The notes: a model not told the origin generated them from the letters alone. A DNA stretch of 64,000 bases from Didymella arachidicola (GCA_016630955.3 CM049985.1:248001-312000); one strand, 5' to 3'. Positions 19,386 to 30,528 are shown, counted from the first letter of the stretch. A program made the numbers and translations.

Positions 19386-20641
19386 ATGTTTGCAGGGTAC
19401 AGCTCGAAGAAGCGCATCGTCGAGCGGTATAAGATCGTAGGCTTCATCAGTAGCGGTACTTATGGACGTGTCTACAAAGCTGAAGGCAAGAATGGCCGTA
19501 CTGGGGAGTTCGCCATCAAAAAGTAAGTCTTATCGATCTTGTCATCTGATGATACTAACAGGTCAGGTTCAAACCGGACAAGGAAGGCGAACTTCAGTAT
19601 TCCGGCATCTCGCAGTCCGCCATAAGGGAGATGGCCCTGTGTACGGAGCTGGCACATCCTAACGTAATACACACATCCGAGATCATACTGGAAGACAAGT
19701 GCATCTTCATCGTCTTCGAGTATTCAGAGCATGATCTCCTCCAGATCATCCATCACCACAATCAGCCTCAGCGCCAAGCCATACCGGCACGAACCATTAA
19801 ATCAATTTTGTACCAGCTTCTGCAGGGTCTTGTCTACCTGCACCGCAACTGGGTCATGCATCGAGACTTAAAGCCTGCCAACATCATGGTAACACGAGAT
19901 GGCAAAGTCAAGATTGGTGATCTGGGCTTGGCCCGTCTCTTCCACAAGCCGCTGGCGTCATTGTTTTCCGGGGATAAGGTCGTCGTCACGATCTGGTACC
20001 GAGCACCAGAGCTATTATTGGGAAGCCGACACTACACACCAGCAGTCGATCTTTGGGCAGTAGGTTGCATCTTTGCTGAATTGCTCTCCCTGCGGCCTAT
20101 CTTCAAGGGCGAAGAGGCGAAGATGGACAACAAGAAGACTGTACCCTTTCAACGGAATCAGATGCAAAAGATTGTTGAGATCATGGGCTTACCGAGTAAA
20201 GACCGCTGGCCACTGCTGACATCCATGCCCGAGTATCCCCAGCTTACGTCGCTCATCGCGAGCACCACGGGAAGATATTCTCGCCCGCAGAGTGACGGCC
20301 TGGAAAGATGGTACCACCAGACCTTGAATAATAATCACTACCCTGTCGGCACTGGGCCTGATACACCTGGTCAGGAGGGACTGTCTCTCCTCAAGCAGCT
20401 CCTTGAGTATGACCCTCTCAAGCGCCTTACAGCCGAGAAAGCTTTAGAACACCCCTACTTTACCGTACACGGTAAGCCATCAGAGAGTTGCTTTGAGGAC
20501 TCCAAGATCAAGTATCCTGTTCGAAGGATCAGTCAGGAGGACAACGACATCCGTACATCCAGCCTGCCAGGCACGAAGCGGAGCGGGCTACCAGATGACT
20601 CGTTGATCGGTCGGCCAGCGAAGCGTCTCAAAGAAGGATGA
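19386..20641 (+). CDS. SSN3: Mediator kinase Cdk8 (Ssn3/Srb10)
   Basis: Exons 19386-19522 and 19567-20641 (44-nt intron) encode 403 aa. The kinase pairs with cyclin C in the Mediator CDK module, phosphorylates the RNA polymerase II C-terminal domain and transcription factors, and represses many genes. The glycine loop is GFISSGTYGRVYKA and the catalytic Lys is in FAIKK. The cyclin-binding helix reads GISQSAIRE (SMSAIRE in animals). The catalytic loop is HRDLKPANIM. The metal-binding motif is DLG (GDLGLARLF), as in other fungal Ssn3. The T-loop FSGDKVVVTIWYRAPELLLG and the EEAKMDNKKTVPFQRNQM insert are typical. The C-terminus carries the fungal tail LPGTKRSGLPDDSLIGRPAKRLKEG. The start could instead be at 18970 by splicing past the first seven codons or so. 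Confidence 0.95.
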
Positions 20642-21941
20642 CTATGAGCGGTGCCACCACATGGCCATTCTTGGATTGCAGGCCCGACTGTGGTCCCCAA
20701 TGACCCTGCACTCATCCGCGGATGTCGCACGAACAATCAGGGGTTGTTCTGGCCATGTATACGACGGGGCACGTTAGAGCCTGGCTCGTGGTGACCCGAA
20801 CGCCCGTGGCCTGGTACGGCATTCCGATCCGGCGACACGAGAAGTCGCGCAACGATTACATGTTTGGCGCAGGGCCTTGAGACAAGCCTATGATTCTTAC
20901 GATGAGTAGAAGAGATTGCATAGCTAGCTACAAATGAGGGGCAGCATGCGCTTCGCAGCTGAGCAATTGAAGCGAGGAAGAGCTTCACAACGCACGTCAG
21001 CTGATCCGGCCTTACTACACAGCTATGAGCGAGCACAAGTAAATTTTGCGGAAGCACAACCGAGATGCTTCTACATGGATGTCAAACAGTTTTGCTGCCC
21101 ATTGTTTCCCTTCTGTCAAGTGAAAATACTGACTCATCGATACAAGACAGGTCTTGTCTTGTTGCTGCTTTTTCGCGCTGTCCTTCCACAGTTCAGTCTA
21201 CCTCCAAGATCAACTGTTATTCACGACATGGCTTTTAGTCATGCATCTTGATGGTCACATTCCTTGAAGCTTCATGATTCACGGTGCGCACCACATGGCA
21301 TTTTGTGCACGGCTTCACATTCAAAGCGGTAATTCTGCACACCTCACAGTGCTTGCTGGCATGTGTGCCGCCCGTTTATAGGCGCTGCTGTCAGGAAAGC
21401 GCTACGTGACACTGTACCTGTGTTCCGTAACAGGAAGTGGTAAAGGAACAAACGAAACCAGTCATTGCGGAGTACGAATTCGACGTAATACGAGCCAGAT
21501 AACATGGTCATTTCATTCGTCGCTAAAGCACTTGCGACCTCGAGGACAGTACTTCTGGCCATATTGCAGGCAACTCCACCACGTTCTGCAGGCTGTCCGT
21601 AGTCGTTGACGCTCCTGCCTTTTCGTAGGTGGTATGGTCTGATTCGCCGCTCAGCGATCAAGTCCACGGCAGGTAGGTGAAGGCAGCAGGCGCGTCTCGA
21701 CCACGCGTTGTCACCCAGTGCAGGGGCCACTCAGCCATATAAACACGCCGCCCTCCTGCCTCTGCTTCTCCTTCATCTTTGATCATTCACGCTCCTTTAC
21801 CCCGCCGCTCACTTCACACTGCACCTGGGTGCACGTCGTTCTGGATCAACTGCACCAGCTCACCTACAGCCTATCCTCTGGGAAAATCCTTATCAATACA
21901 CCTTGGTCAATTCTTCCGGTCAGCAAGGTCGACAAACAAAC
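20642..21941. other. Intergenic, no gene seen; promoter of the CAP gene at its right end
   Basis: About 1.3 kb with only short competing frames. The right end holds a TATA element near 21737 and a CT-rich leader. Confidence 0.5.
21737..21743 (+). promoter_or_regulatory. TATA box of the CAP-domain gene
   Basis: ATATAAA lies about 200 bp before the ATG at 21942. A strongly pyrimidine-rich tract (about 21751-21785) follows directly, as in highly expressed fungal promoters. Confidence 0.5.
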
Positions 21942-22677
21942 ATGAAACCTTTCGCAACTCTAGCTGCCCTCCTCGCGGCTACCGCAGTCGCTGCTCCTGC
22001 GTCTGATGTCAAGCCGCGCGACCTCTACAATGACGAGGCTCCTCACGCCAATGATGCCAACTTCGTTAGTGCCGTGATGCGGGCTCATTGGTACTGGCGA
22101 CGCCTGCACTGCGCTCAGGACCTCGTCTGGGGCCAAGATCTGGCTGATGCCGCTCGCCGTGACATTGAAGAGTGCACTGTTATACCTGAGCACGTAAGCA
22201 ACTACAGTAACACGTCACTTCACGTAGTGTGGCTAACAACATCCATAGATGCGTTCCGGCAGCAACCTTTCCTCCCAGAAGCCAGCTCCTTCCAACTACA
22301 ATGAGTGGATCGAGTTCGCCCGTACCGCTGTCCATGGCTGGCACGAGGAGGAGGTCAAGTACCCGTACAACAACCCGCACTACGAAGACGCCTGGGGTCA
22401 CTTCACGCAGATGGTCTGGCGCAACACCTCTCGCGTTGGCTGCGCTGTCGGCTACTGCGACCCTGGCCGAGTTGAATGGCCCGGTCGTCTGTACTGCTGT
22501 AAGTTAATGCCTTATGAAGAAGAGCCTGCACTAACAGTATCAGACTACGACTTTGTTGGCAATAACATTGCGGCCGGCCAGTTCCAGGCGCAGGTCTGGG
22601 GTCCGGTTTGCGGCGATCCTTCTGCTGTGGAAGTCACCAAGCGCGGTGAAGTCAGTTACGACTGGACTCGCAAGTAA
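21942..22677 (+). CDS. Secreted CAP-superfamily (PR-1/Pry-like) protein
   Basis: Exons 21942-22193, 22249-22498 and 22544-22677 (introns 55 and 45 nt) encode 211 aa. A signal peptide (MKPFATLAALLAATAVAAPA) precedes a CAP domain with the cavity histidine segment MRAHWYWRRLH, the CAP1 signature GHFTQMVWRNTSRVGCA and a CAP2-like YCYYDFVGNN. Yeast Pry proteins of this family bind and export sterols and fatty acids; in plant-associated fungi some are virulence-related. Which role applies here is unknown. Conserved cysteines (C in RVGCAVGYC and LYC) should form disulfides. The 45-nt second intron is a multiple of three and lacks stops, so its retention would insert 15 residues in frame. The ATG at 21942 is preferred over one 39 nt upstream because it begins the signal peptide. 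Confidence 0.92.
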
Positions 22678-23037
22678 GATTTTTGACTTGCTTGTACAGT
22701 CGAAAGATTCACGGCTCACGCGGCTCTTGCTGCGCTGTTATTCTCAAAGGCTTTCTCCAAAACAAATGACCGCGGTATGACAGGTTAGGTGGGGAACGGT
22801 GTTCACGGTACATAACTCTCATATTCTTCCCTCGTGCATACCTGGCAGCGAATGCTGCTGCACCTCTGACCATCTGGTTGGTTATCTTGGTTGCGCTATC
22901 TGCATTGTCAACGATGGAAACGACGACTATGATGCTAGGCACGCACATCAGACAGACACGGAGTAGCTCAACATGACTGGCGCATACCTAGATTCAATAC
23001 ATCCTTCTCATTGCAAGTGTTCTTGACGCGACTGCTA
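22678..23037. other. Convergent 3' region, nothing recognisable
   Basis: This lies between the stops of the CAP gene (plus) and the DsbA-like gene (minus). No supported gene. Confidence 0.6.
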
Positions 23038-23775
23038 CTACGATGCCTCCTTGACCACCTGCTCCAGTGTCTTAACATACTCCCGCACCTCCTTCGCCCC
23101 AATGAGCGTAAAGTCTCTCCTTCTGCCCTCAAAAACAATGTACGGCACACTATCCACGCCATTGCCAGCCTGCTCCCTCGCCTCCATCTTCGTCTCCATA
23201 GCCTCCTCACTCTCATCCTCGACTACACGCTTCGCCTCCTCCTCGCTCACCCCCGCAGCAACGCACGCCTTGGTCAGTGCCTCAGGACTACTCGGGTGCG
23301 CGCGCTGCGTGAAGTACTGCTCGTACAAGCTCTCGAGCGCCTTGACGCCCGCCTCCGCACCGTGGCGTCCCTGCACATATCGCAGCACGCGGTGCGCATG
23401 GAACGTATTCGCGACCGGCCCACTACTAAAATCAAACACAACCCCCTCATCTTTACCCAGCGCAGCCATGTACGCCGCGTATTTCTCGAAGCGGGCCTCG
23501 CTGCCGCCGTACTTTTCGTCGCGGTACCAAATGTGTCTGTCTTCTCCCGAGGGGCTGAAGTCCGGGTAGAGTTGGTAGGGTGCGATGGTCAGGGAGAAGG
23601 TTACGGGGGAGGAAGGGTTGGAGGCGCGGAATGTGGAGAGTGCGCGGCGCAGGCGCAGGAAGGCGAGGTAGGTCCTGGGTTTTTTTAGGTCGGGAGGTAA
23701 GGAGTGGAGCGTGGAGGTGAGGTACCATGGACATATTGTGTCGAGGGTGAAAGTTATTGTGGAGGCGTAGGCCAT
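23038..23775 (-). CDS. DsbA/FrnE-like thioredoxin-fold protein
   Basis: Exons 23726-23775 and 23038-23674 with a 51-nt intron encode 228 aa. Splicing turns an odd insertion into the family signature CPWTYLAFLRLRRAL, normally (D)xxCPWCYLGKxRLxxA. The product is a thioredoxin-fold protein with a helical insertion, ending with the cis-Pro segment GVDSVPYIVFEGR and the family's GA-type helix. FrnE-like proteins are oxidoreductases or isomerases of small molecules or proteins; the substrate is unknown. The second active-site Cys is Thr, so a dithiol mechanism is unlikely, while a single-Cys or glutathione-linked one remains possible. The intron is a multiple of three without stops, so an unspliced transcript also reads through (245 aa). 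No signal peptide, so probably cytosolic. Confidence 0.88.
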   Translation of the reverse strand: MAYASTITFTLDTICPWYLTSTLHSLPPDLKKPRTYLAFLRLRRALSTFRASNPSSPVTFSLTIAPYQLYPDFSPSGEDRHIWYRDEKYGGSEARFEKYAAYMAALGKDEGVVFDFSSGPVANTFHAHRVLRYVQGRHGAEAGVKALESLYEQYFTQRAHPSSPEALTKACVAAGVSEEEAKRVVEDESEEAMETKMEAREQAGNGVDSVPYIVFEGRRRDFTLIGAKEVREYVKTLEQVVKEAS

Positions 23776-24242
23776 TGGGGTGGTGGCGGTGGGTGGTTTT
23801 ACGGCGGTGCTGATGGTGTGGGCTCAGGGTACGGGGGGAGGAGGTAGGGGTTTTTATGGTGGGAGATGCTGAGGATATGCTCGAATGTGAGGGATTCTAA
23901 TAGTAGCATGGTTAGTATACTACCGGAGTTGTGGACCACGATCAGCGAGGCTGCGCTCCGCATCGCCGAGCAACGTCATGCGGGGAGTGATCTACGCTAG
24001 GATTGAGATGGACCGAGGTGTGGCTGAAACTGGGTCGGTGGCGTAACACTGAACGTCCAAGTATGGTAGAGAACGAGGCTAAGAGGTTGCATAAGAGTAT
24101 TAATATTTGGTCTGAAGTGTAAGCAATGAGGTGTCTAGCAGAATGGACATGTAGACCGTGGAGGGCTTGTTTACTCAACAGCCACCAACAGTTACAACAG
24201 CTATCTTCACATCGACATCAACGAGTCCCGCCGCCGGAACGC
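23776..24242. other. Promoter of the DsbA-like gene and 3' region of RVS167
   Basis: Both flanking genes are on the minus strand. The 23776-23860 stretch is G-rich on the plus strand. No gene seen. Confidence 0.5.
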
Positions 24243-25829
24243 CTAGTTCAACTTTACATAGTTTCCTGAGAAAGTCAGTTCTGACACGTTGGGCTGGAAT
24301 ATTGGAGATCATACCTGGGAACTGCCCCTGCTTGCCCCGGACCTTGCCGGTCCACCACTCGTTCTCGTTCTGTGTTCTCGTGATGATCTCAATGGTGTCG
24401 CCAGTCAGGAAGCTGAGATCACCCTCAGACTGAGCCTCAAAGTCGTACAGAGCTGTACACGTCTCCACCGCAGGCATGCCACTGAGGCGAGAGGGCTTGG
24501 GCTTTGGTGGGGGTGGTGCAGCACCCTTCGCTTTTGCCACAGAGCCCCATGAGCCTTGCGATAATGTTGGTGACTTGACGTCTCCAATCGCGCCAGATGG
24601 GCCGGGGCTATACGGTGGCGGCGCTGCGTCCTCGGAAATCGATGTGCGGTCGGCTTTTGCCTCCTGCGCTTTTGTCGCGTACTTGGAAACGCCCGGTCCT
24701 CCTCCTGGTCTTGTACGTCCGCCTGTTGTCTTGAACTTGACAACCGACAGCTTCTCTGCCTCTGCCTGAATATCTCCTCGCTTCTTCTCGTACGCTGCTT
24801 CAATATCCAGCTCCAGGTCGAAGTAACCAATGTCAAGCCGTTGCATACGCTCGTGCAGTGTGTAGAAGACGTTCAACTGCATGTAGTAGAATGACTGGAA
24901 GAGAGGCTGAATGAACTCTCTTTCCAACGCGAACAGCTTCGGTAGCTCATCCTTGAGCAGGTCGTTGAAGTAGTTGTAGTCTTGTGTGGCCTGCTCGACA
25001 TCGTTCTCGGCGCGGTACATGGCCTTCTCGTCCTTCAGAGTCTTATCCTTCTTGTCCTGCAGCTTCTTCAGGGTCGCCCGGTGACGGTCGTAATCGAGCT
25101 GCTTGTGGTCGCGCTTGGCGCCCAGCTTTCGTACAGCTTTGATGATCTCGAGCAGCTGGTTTGCGGGCGAGATGACGCGTGATTCTATCATCTCCAGCTC
25201 AGGCTTGAGTGTCTCCTGCAATTCTGCGACAACCTCCTGGTACTGTTCGCAGGCCTCGATGCCTGCGGTGTTTCCCTCATCGTGGAATGACGTGGGGTCC
25301 GACATTCGTCCGGAGATGGGCTTGTAGATTTCGGCGATGGCCTTTGAGAATTCGATCTGATGTGTGAGCATGCCTGTGACCTTTGCGTTAGACGTGCCTG
25401 CGGTACGAATATGAAAGCTTATTATGCGCACCATTGATGGCCTCGAAATACCTGTTGCACGTCAGTCAGCAGAGCCGTGAGCATGTATAGCAGCGCAGCG
25501 CACTTCTTGGACTCCTCATGGAGCTTCTTCGTTTCCTTTTCCAGCTCGGCAAAGCGACGCTCGGCGTCGATGTAGATGGCATCCTTTGTGATCTCGCCCT
25601 ATGTGCTCCTGTTAGCGCATACATGCTGACATGTATGTGCTCGCGGAAAGCGGCGCATGGCTGCAGCGGCGTCTGTCCCCAGCTTCCACGGAAGACGTAC
25701 AATGTTGAACTTCTGCTTGAACGTTTGGGGCGTCTGTGAAGTCTGTCAATACCTGTTGTGGCCTAACTTGGCGCGTGATGGGGCGCGGCCTACTCTCACG
25801 ACGCCTTTCGTCAACCCTTTCCAACTCAT
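24243..25829 (-). CDS. RVS167: Amphiphysin-like BAR-SH3 protein Rvs167/Hob1
   Basis: Six exons: about 25800-25829, 25701-25733, 25504-25598, 25432-25451 (20 nt), 24315-25373 and 24243-24265 (23 nt). They encode about 419 aa (421 if the first donor is GTAGGC six bases on). Rvs167 binds and bends the plasma membrane at endocytic sites with Rvs161 and drives vesicle scission. The spliced product starts MSWKGLTKGV, runs through the BAR signature GEITKDAIYIDAERRFAELE ... SKKYFEAIN|GMLTHQIEFSKAI and a long coiled-coil domain (to about residue 250). A Pro/Ser-rich linker (APPPYSPGPSG) and a C-terminal SH3 domain with ALYDFEAQSEGDLSF, EWWTGK and FPGNYVKLN follow. Without the micro-exons the BAR N-terminus is lost, so these junctions are well supported by family sequence. 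Confidence 0.93.
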
Positions 25830-26358
25830 TGTGCTTCACTGCAGGCGCGGTGTGCAGAGAGGATGCGGCGCAAGGGGGTCTTAGCAGTGGTAGAGCGGGA
25901 GCAAGCCGTCGCAGGAGAGCAGCGCGGAGAGAAGTGGGCGCTTTAGTTGGTGGGTCTTGTCGCTGTCCCTCTTGACCATGACGTGGGTACAGCCGCTAAG
26001 CCACACAGCCACAAGTCAGATGCACGCACGCAGCCCGGGCAATGCTGCACGCTGCCCGCCGCACCTGGTTCGAGAGCTGCTTTGTGCGCGCTGTGCGATG
26101 GACACGGCACCCGGAATAGCTTCATCTGCCTCTCCACAACATAATGGCACGTCCTGCTTGTTCTGCGGACAACCCCCCTCTTCTTCGCTCCGGCCGAGAC
26201 ATCCGGCAGCCAGCAGGGTCCACCTGATGCGGGCGACGGATGGTGGCTCGGTCTTCGGTCGTTATGTCAGCATGATTCTCTAGCTCGGCCTGAGAAGCCC
26301 GCCCGAGTCGTGGTTTGCTGCTCCGACTGCGACATCACCACACACAGCCATCACCAAC
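25830..26358. promoter_or_regulatory. Divergent promoter region of RVS167 and NFS1
   Basis: The start codons of RVS167 (minus, 25829) and NFS1 (plus, 26359) face away from each other across 529 bp. GC-rich, no TATA box evident. Short frames here are not supported. Confidence 0.5.
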
Positions 26359-27929
26359 ATGTCGAGTATTGCCCCCACGATTGCGAGGCAGGCCCTCCGC
26401 ATTGCCTCGAGGAGGTATCCAGCGTCGACCTTCGCCCGCACATCCTTCCGCACCGCTGCGAGCCGCCGCAACTATGTCTCCGAGACCAAGTCGAACAACG
26501 CCACCGTCAACGTTGACACCACGATCCAGGCAGAGAAGAGTGATTTCCTGAAGAAGACCGGCGAGACGGCAGCAGACGCGACCATGCCCACTACAGGCAT
26601 GTCTGCCGACGCCATGATGAGCCCGACTGCTGGTGAGCACCGCCACTCGCCCCGCGTCACTGATTGATATTGACTTGACCAGGCATCCTGAAGCAGGCCA
26701 CCGTCATGGACCAGGGATCGCGACCGATCTACTTGGACATGCAGGCCACCACGCCCATGGACCCCCGTGTCGTCGACGCCCAGCTTCCCTTCATGACGGG
26801 CCTGTACGGCAACCCGCACTCGCGCACACACGCCTACGGATGGGAGACCGACAAAGCCGTCGAGAATGCCCGCGCACACATTGCGAACCTCATTGGAGCT
26901 GACCCCAAGGAGATCATCTTCACCAGCGGCGCCACCGAGAGCAACAACATGAGCATCAAGGGTGTGGCCCGCTTCTTCAAGCGCGCCGGCAAGAAGAACC
27001 ACATCATCACAGCACAAACAGAGCACAAGTGTGTGCTGGACAGCTGCAGGCATTTGCAAGATGAGGGCTTCCAGGTCACCTATCTCCCGGTCCAGAGCAA
27101 CGGTTTGGTGGACCTGAAGCAGCTCGAGGAAGCGATGCGCCCCGAGACAATGCTCGTCAGTATCATGACCGTCAATAACGAGATTGGTGTTGTGCAGCCT
27201 ATGGAGGAGATTGGCAAGATGTGCAGGGAGAGGAAGATCTTTTTCCACACGGATGCCGCGCAGGCTGTTGGCAAGATTCCCATCGACGTCAACAAGATGA
27301 ACGTTGACCTGATGTCCATTTCCGGTCACAAAATCTACGGACCCAAGGGTGTTGGTGCCTGCTACGTACGGAGAAGGCCCAGGGTCAGGCTTGACCCTAT
27401 CATCAGCGGAGGTGGACAGGAGCGTGGGCTGCGAAGTGGTACGCTCGCCCCGCCTCTTGCGATCGGCTTTGGCGAGGCTGCTCGCATTTGCAAGGAGGAG
27501 ATGGAGTACGACACCAAGCGCATCACGAAGCTCTCGAACCGCCTGCTCGAGGGCCTGCTCGCCATGGAACACACCACACTGAATGGAGACCGTGAGCGCC
27601 ACTACCCTGGTTGCGTCAACGTCTCTTTCGCCTACGTCGAAGGCGAGTCTCTGCTGATGGCTCTGAAGGATATTGCCCTGTCGTCTGGCAGTGCATGCAC
27701 GTCAGCTTCCTTGGAACCCAGCTACGTTCTTCGTGCTCTTGGCAGCAGTGATGAGAGCGCGCACAGCAGTATTCGATTCGGCATTGGGCGATTTACGACA
27801 GATGCCGAGATTGATTATGTGTTGAAGGCGGTCAAGGAGCGCGTCACATTCCTGCGCGAGCTCAGCCCGCTGTGGGAGCTCGTCCAGGAGGGCGTTGATC
27901 TCAACACGATCGAATGGAGCCAGCACTGA
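26359..27929 (+). CDS. NFS1: Mitochondrial cysteine desulfurase
   Basis: Exons 26359-26632 and 26683-27929 (50-nt intron) encode 506 aa. The enzyme removes sulfur from cysteine using pyridoxal phosphate. With Isd11 and frataxin it feeds iron-sulfur cluster assembly on Isu1, and it also supplies sulfur through Tum1 to Uba4/Urm1 for tRNA thiolation. An Arg/Ser/Ala-rich N-terminus (MSSIAPTIARQALRIASRRYPAS) is a mitochondrial presequence. The mature part starts near RPIYLDMQATTPMDPRV. Key sites are HTDAAQAVGK, the PLP lysine in SISGHKIYGPKG, and the mobile-loop cysteine in SSGSACTSASLEPSYVLRALG. The product ends with the conserved PLWELVQEGVDLNTIEWSQH. No damage seen. Confidence 0.97.
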
Positions 27930-28235
27930 GTGGAAGTCTGAGGATACCCGGAGGATTCTTGTACAATATTGGGGCGCATTGGGTTGATAGGATGGGTTTG
28001 AAGCACACGCTCGCTGAGGCCTCATGAATGAAGAGCTGCGTACTTGAGCAGGACTGTATTTCCATGTTGATGAGCCTTTCCAAGATGACTGCAAGTGATG
28101 ATCCCATTGTTGAGTGAAGGTTCTTGGTTGGAGATTGTCAAGTTGTGGAAGCGGCGACCCTTGGCGGGTGGTGCCAGAATTCATCATCGTGTTCGGCGGA
28201 GAGCCCAGGCTTTCCCCCGCAAGCAACTCCAACCC
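27930..28235. other. Short intergenic between NFS1 and VPS23
   Basis: This carries the NFS1 3' region and the VPS23 promoter on the same strand. Nothing else is visible. Confidence 0.5.
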
Positions 28236-30528
28236 ATGGCGGTGCCCGAGACAACGCTGAACTGGCTGTACAGCGTTCTGACCAGCGTGAGTGGCTCCCA
28301 GCTGTCTCTACGTCTCTACATGCTAATCGCGGCAGAACTACGTCGACGTCAATCGCACATATCACGACGCCACTGAAGCTCTCTCTTACTACCCGTCCCT
28401 CGCGGTGCGCACCGACGTCTACAGTACGTAACCCAACGCGCAACACCATCTTGCAGCCCCTTGCCTGCAAAGCCCGCGCACAACAGCTGACAAGCGCAGC
28501 TTACGAGAATGGGTCCTCCAACCTCCTGCTCAACCTCAGCGGGACGCTGCCTGTCACGTTCCGCGGCGCAACCTACGGCTTTCCGGTAGCAGTATGGGTG
28601 CCCTACGTCTACCCGCGCGAACCGCCCATTGTGTACATCAAGCCAGACAAAGACATGCTGGTGCGACCCGGCCAATATGTGAGCGGCGACGGCCGGGTCT
28701 ACCACCCGTATTTGGCACAATGGGTCAAGTATTGGGATGTGAGTGCGAGCGCGACATGCGCACGCCAGTGAAGGCGTGCTGCTGCATGGGTCCCAGCTGA
28801 CCTCCTTATAGAAGTCTACGCTGTTCGATATGCTCGCTGTGCTGCGCGACGTCTTCGCAAAAGAGCCTCCCGTTCGATCTAGGCAGCCACAGCCGCAGTA
28901 CAATGCGCCCGCGCAACAGGGTCCTCCGCCCGTCCCTCCCCCACCCGCTGAGTACAGGCGATCCGTACAGGGCACACAAGGTGCAGCAGCTTCGCCGGGT
29001 CCCTCTCAAGGGCCACCCGCTCCACCGCCAAAGCCACCGAAGCCGTATGAGCAGACCAGCCACACGCCGCAGCCACAAAAAGACCGATACTCGCAACCAC
29101 CTCCCCTCCCCCCGCACCCGCCGCAACAACAGACACCAGCACAGCAATATCATCAGCCGCAGAGGAATAGCTATGGCGCACCGCCCACTTGGCAGCAGCA
29201 AGGACCTCCGTCCGCGCAAGGGACCCCTCGGCGGCAGGACAGCTATAATGTGAGCCCAGCGACGCCCGTTTTACACGGTTCCCGGCAGCACATGCAATCA
29301 CAAAGCTTCCAGTCTAGATCATATACGCCGAGGAGCCCCGTCAGCTCAACTGCTCCGCAGGGACAGCGGAATGCACCCGCCTTCGCGAGACAAGCGCCTT
29401 TGCAGCAGCCTCCAGCAAATGGTCTGCCGCCACAACCGTACCCAGGCCAACAGGGCGTACCTCAGTCCCACGTTCAACCATTAACTCCACAGCAGCAGTA
29501 TGGAGCCCCCCCGCAGCAATGCCCTCCACAGCACCCGCAACAATATCAACACTATCAACACGCGCAACAGCAAGCCCCTCCAGCCCCCAAACCAGCGCCG
29601 CCCGTCAACTTGCTTGACGACTCGCTCGAAGTAACTCTACCCTCGCAACAAGGCAACCAAACGTCTCTCCCTGTGCCACCTGTGCCGCCCAACCCGCAGA
29701 AAGATGCTCTCCTCACAGCTCTGAGCCAGGCTCTTGTATCGCAGACGCGTGAGGTCGTAGCCTCGAATCAGGCTGCTGTGGCGCCATTGCGTGCGCAACA
29801 ACAGGCGCTGCAAACCGCATACTCAAGGCTGCAAGCCGAGTTGAGTGAACTGCAGCATCTGGATGCGGCTCTGGCTTCGAACGAGCAAATACTGAAAGGT
29901 GCCATGGTTGAAGCAGACCGCGCTATGGACGATGCACGGAGAAGACAAGTGCCAGATGTTGACGACGTGCTCGTAGCGCCTACTGTAGTGGGGCAACAGC
30001 TGTATACGCTTGCGGCAGAAGAGCGAGGCATTGCTGATGCTCTGTTTGTTCTGGGCCGGGCACTCGACAAGGGGAGGATTTCTGCTGACGTGTTTGTCAA
30101 GGTGAATGATACCGGCTCTAGTACCTATTCATACGCTGACGTTATCCAGCAAACACGCAGCCTGGCTCGCGAGCAGTTCTTGAAGAAGGCGTTGATCAAG
30201 AAGATCGCAAAGGGCATGGCATTGGATGAGTATCAGATGCGGTGAGACCTTATGACTAGACTCACCCACCTGATTCGTCGTCCAGGCACCCGCGCATGCA
30301 TAGCAGACTACTGACTGTTCTTGTAGTCAGGCTATCGCCAATATGCCAGGCATCCAAGATTCTGGGCCTGACAGCACGCCTGTGTCACCGTCGAGCACGA
30401 GAGCAGTACGCGAGCTATCACCCGACTATTCTTCAACCGAGACGGGTTCGAGCACATCACCAGAAAACGTGCACCCTCCTCCAGACGCAACCAAGCTCAA
30501 AAGGTGGCTGGGCATTACAGGTGCATGA
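28236..30528 (+). CDS. VPS23: ESCRT-I subunit Vps23/TSG101
   Basis: Five exons (28236-28286, 28336-28423, 28500-28738, 28812-30241, 30327-30528) encode 669 aa. Vps23 recognises ubiquitinated cargo at endosomes and passes it toward multivesicular bodies; in filamentous fungi it also acts in ambient-pH signalling. Residues 1-130 form the UEV domain: TYHDATEALSYYPSLAVRT, NLLLNLSGTLPV, YPREPPIVYIKPDKDM and the H-P-Y-L signature GRVYHPYLAQW. It lacks the catalytic Cys, as expected. The middle (about 150-400) is a Pro/Gln-rich low-complexity linker. A coiled coil (QQALQTAYSRLQAELSELQHLDAAL) and the steadiness box (GIADALFVLGRALDKGRIS ... REQFLKKALIKKI) follow. The last exon adds an acidic/Ser-rich tail; reading through its intron would stop after YQMR. 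All splice phases agree. Confidence 0.95.

Noticed and set aside
19560..19580. tRNA T-loop-like string (aggttcaaaccgg)
   Set aside because: It is the intron end and start of exon 2 of SSN3 (FKPDKEG), with no cloverleaf around it.
26472..27602. A 376-codon minus frame opposite NFS1
   Set aside because: Shadow of highly biased NFS1 codons; no start context and no known domain.
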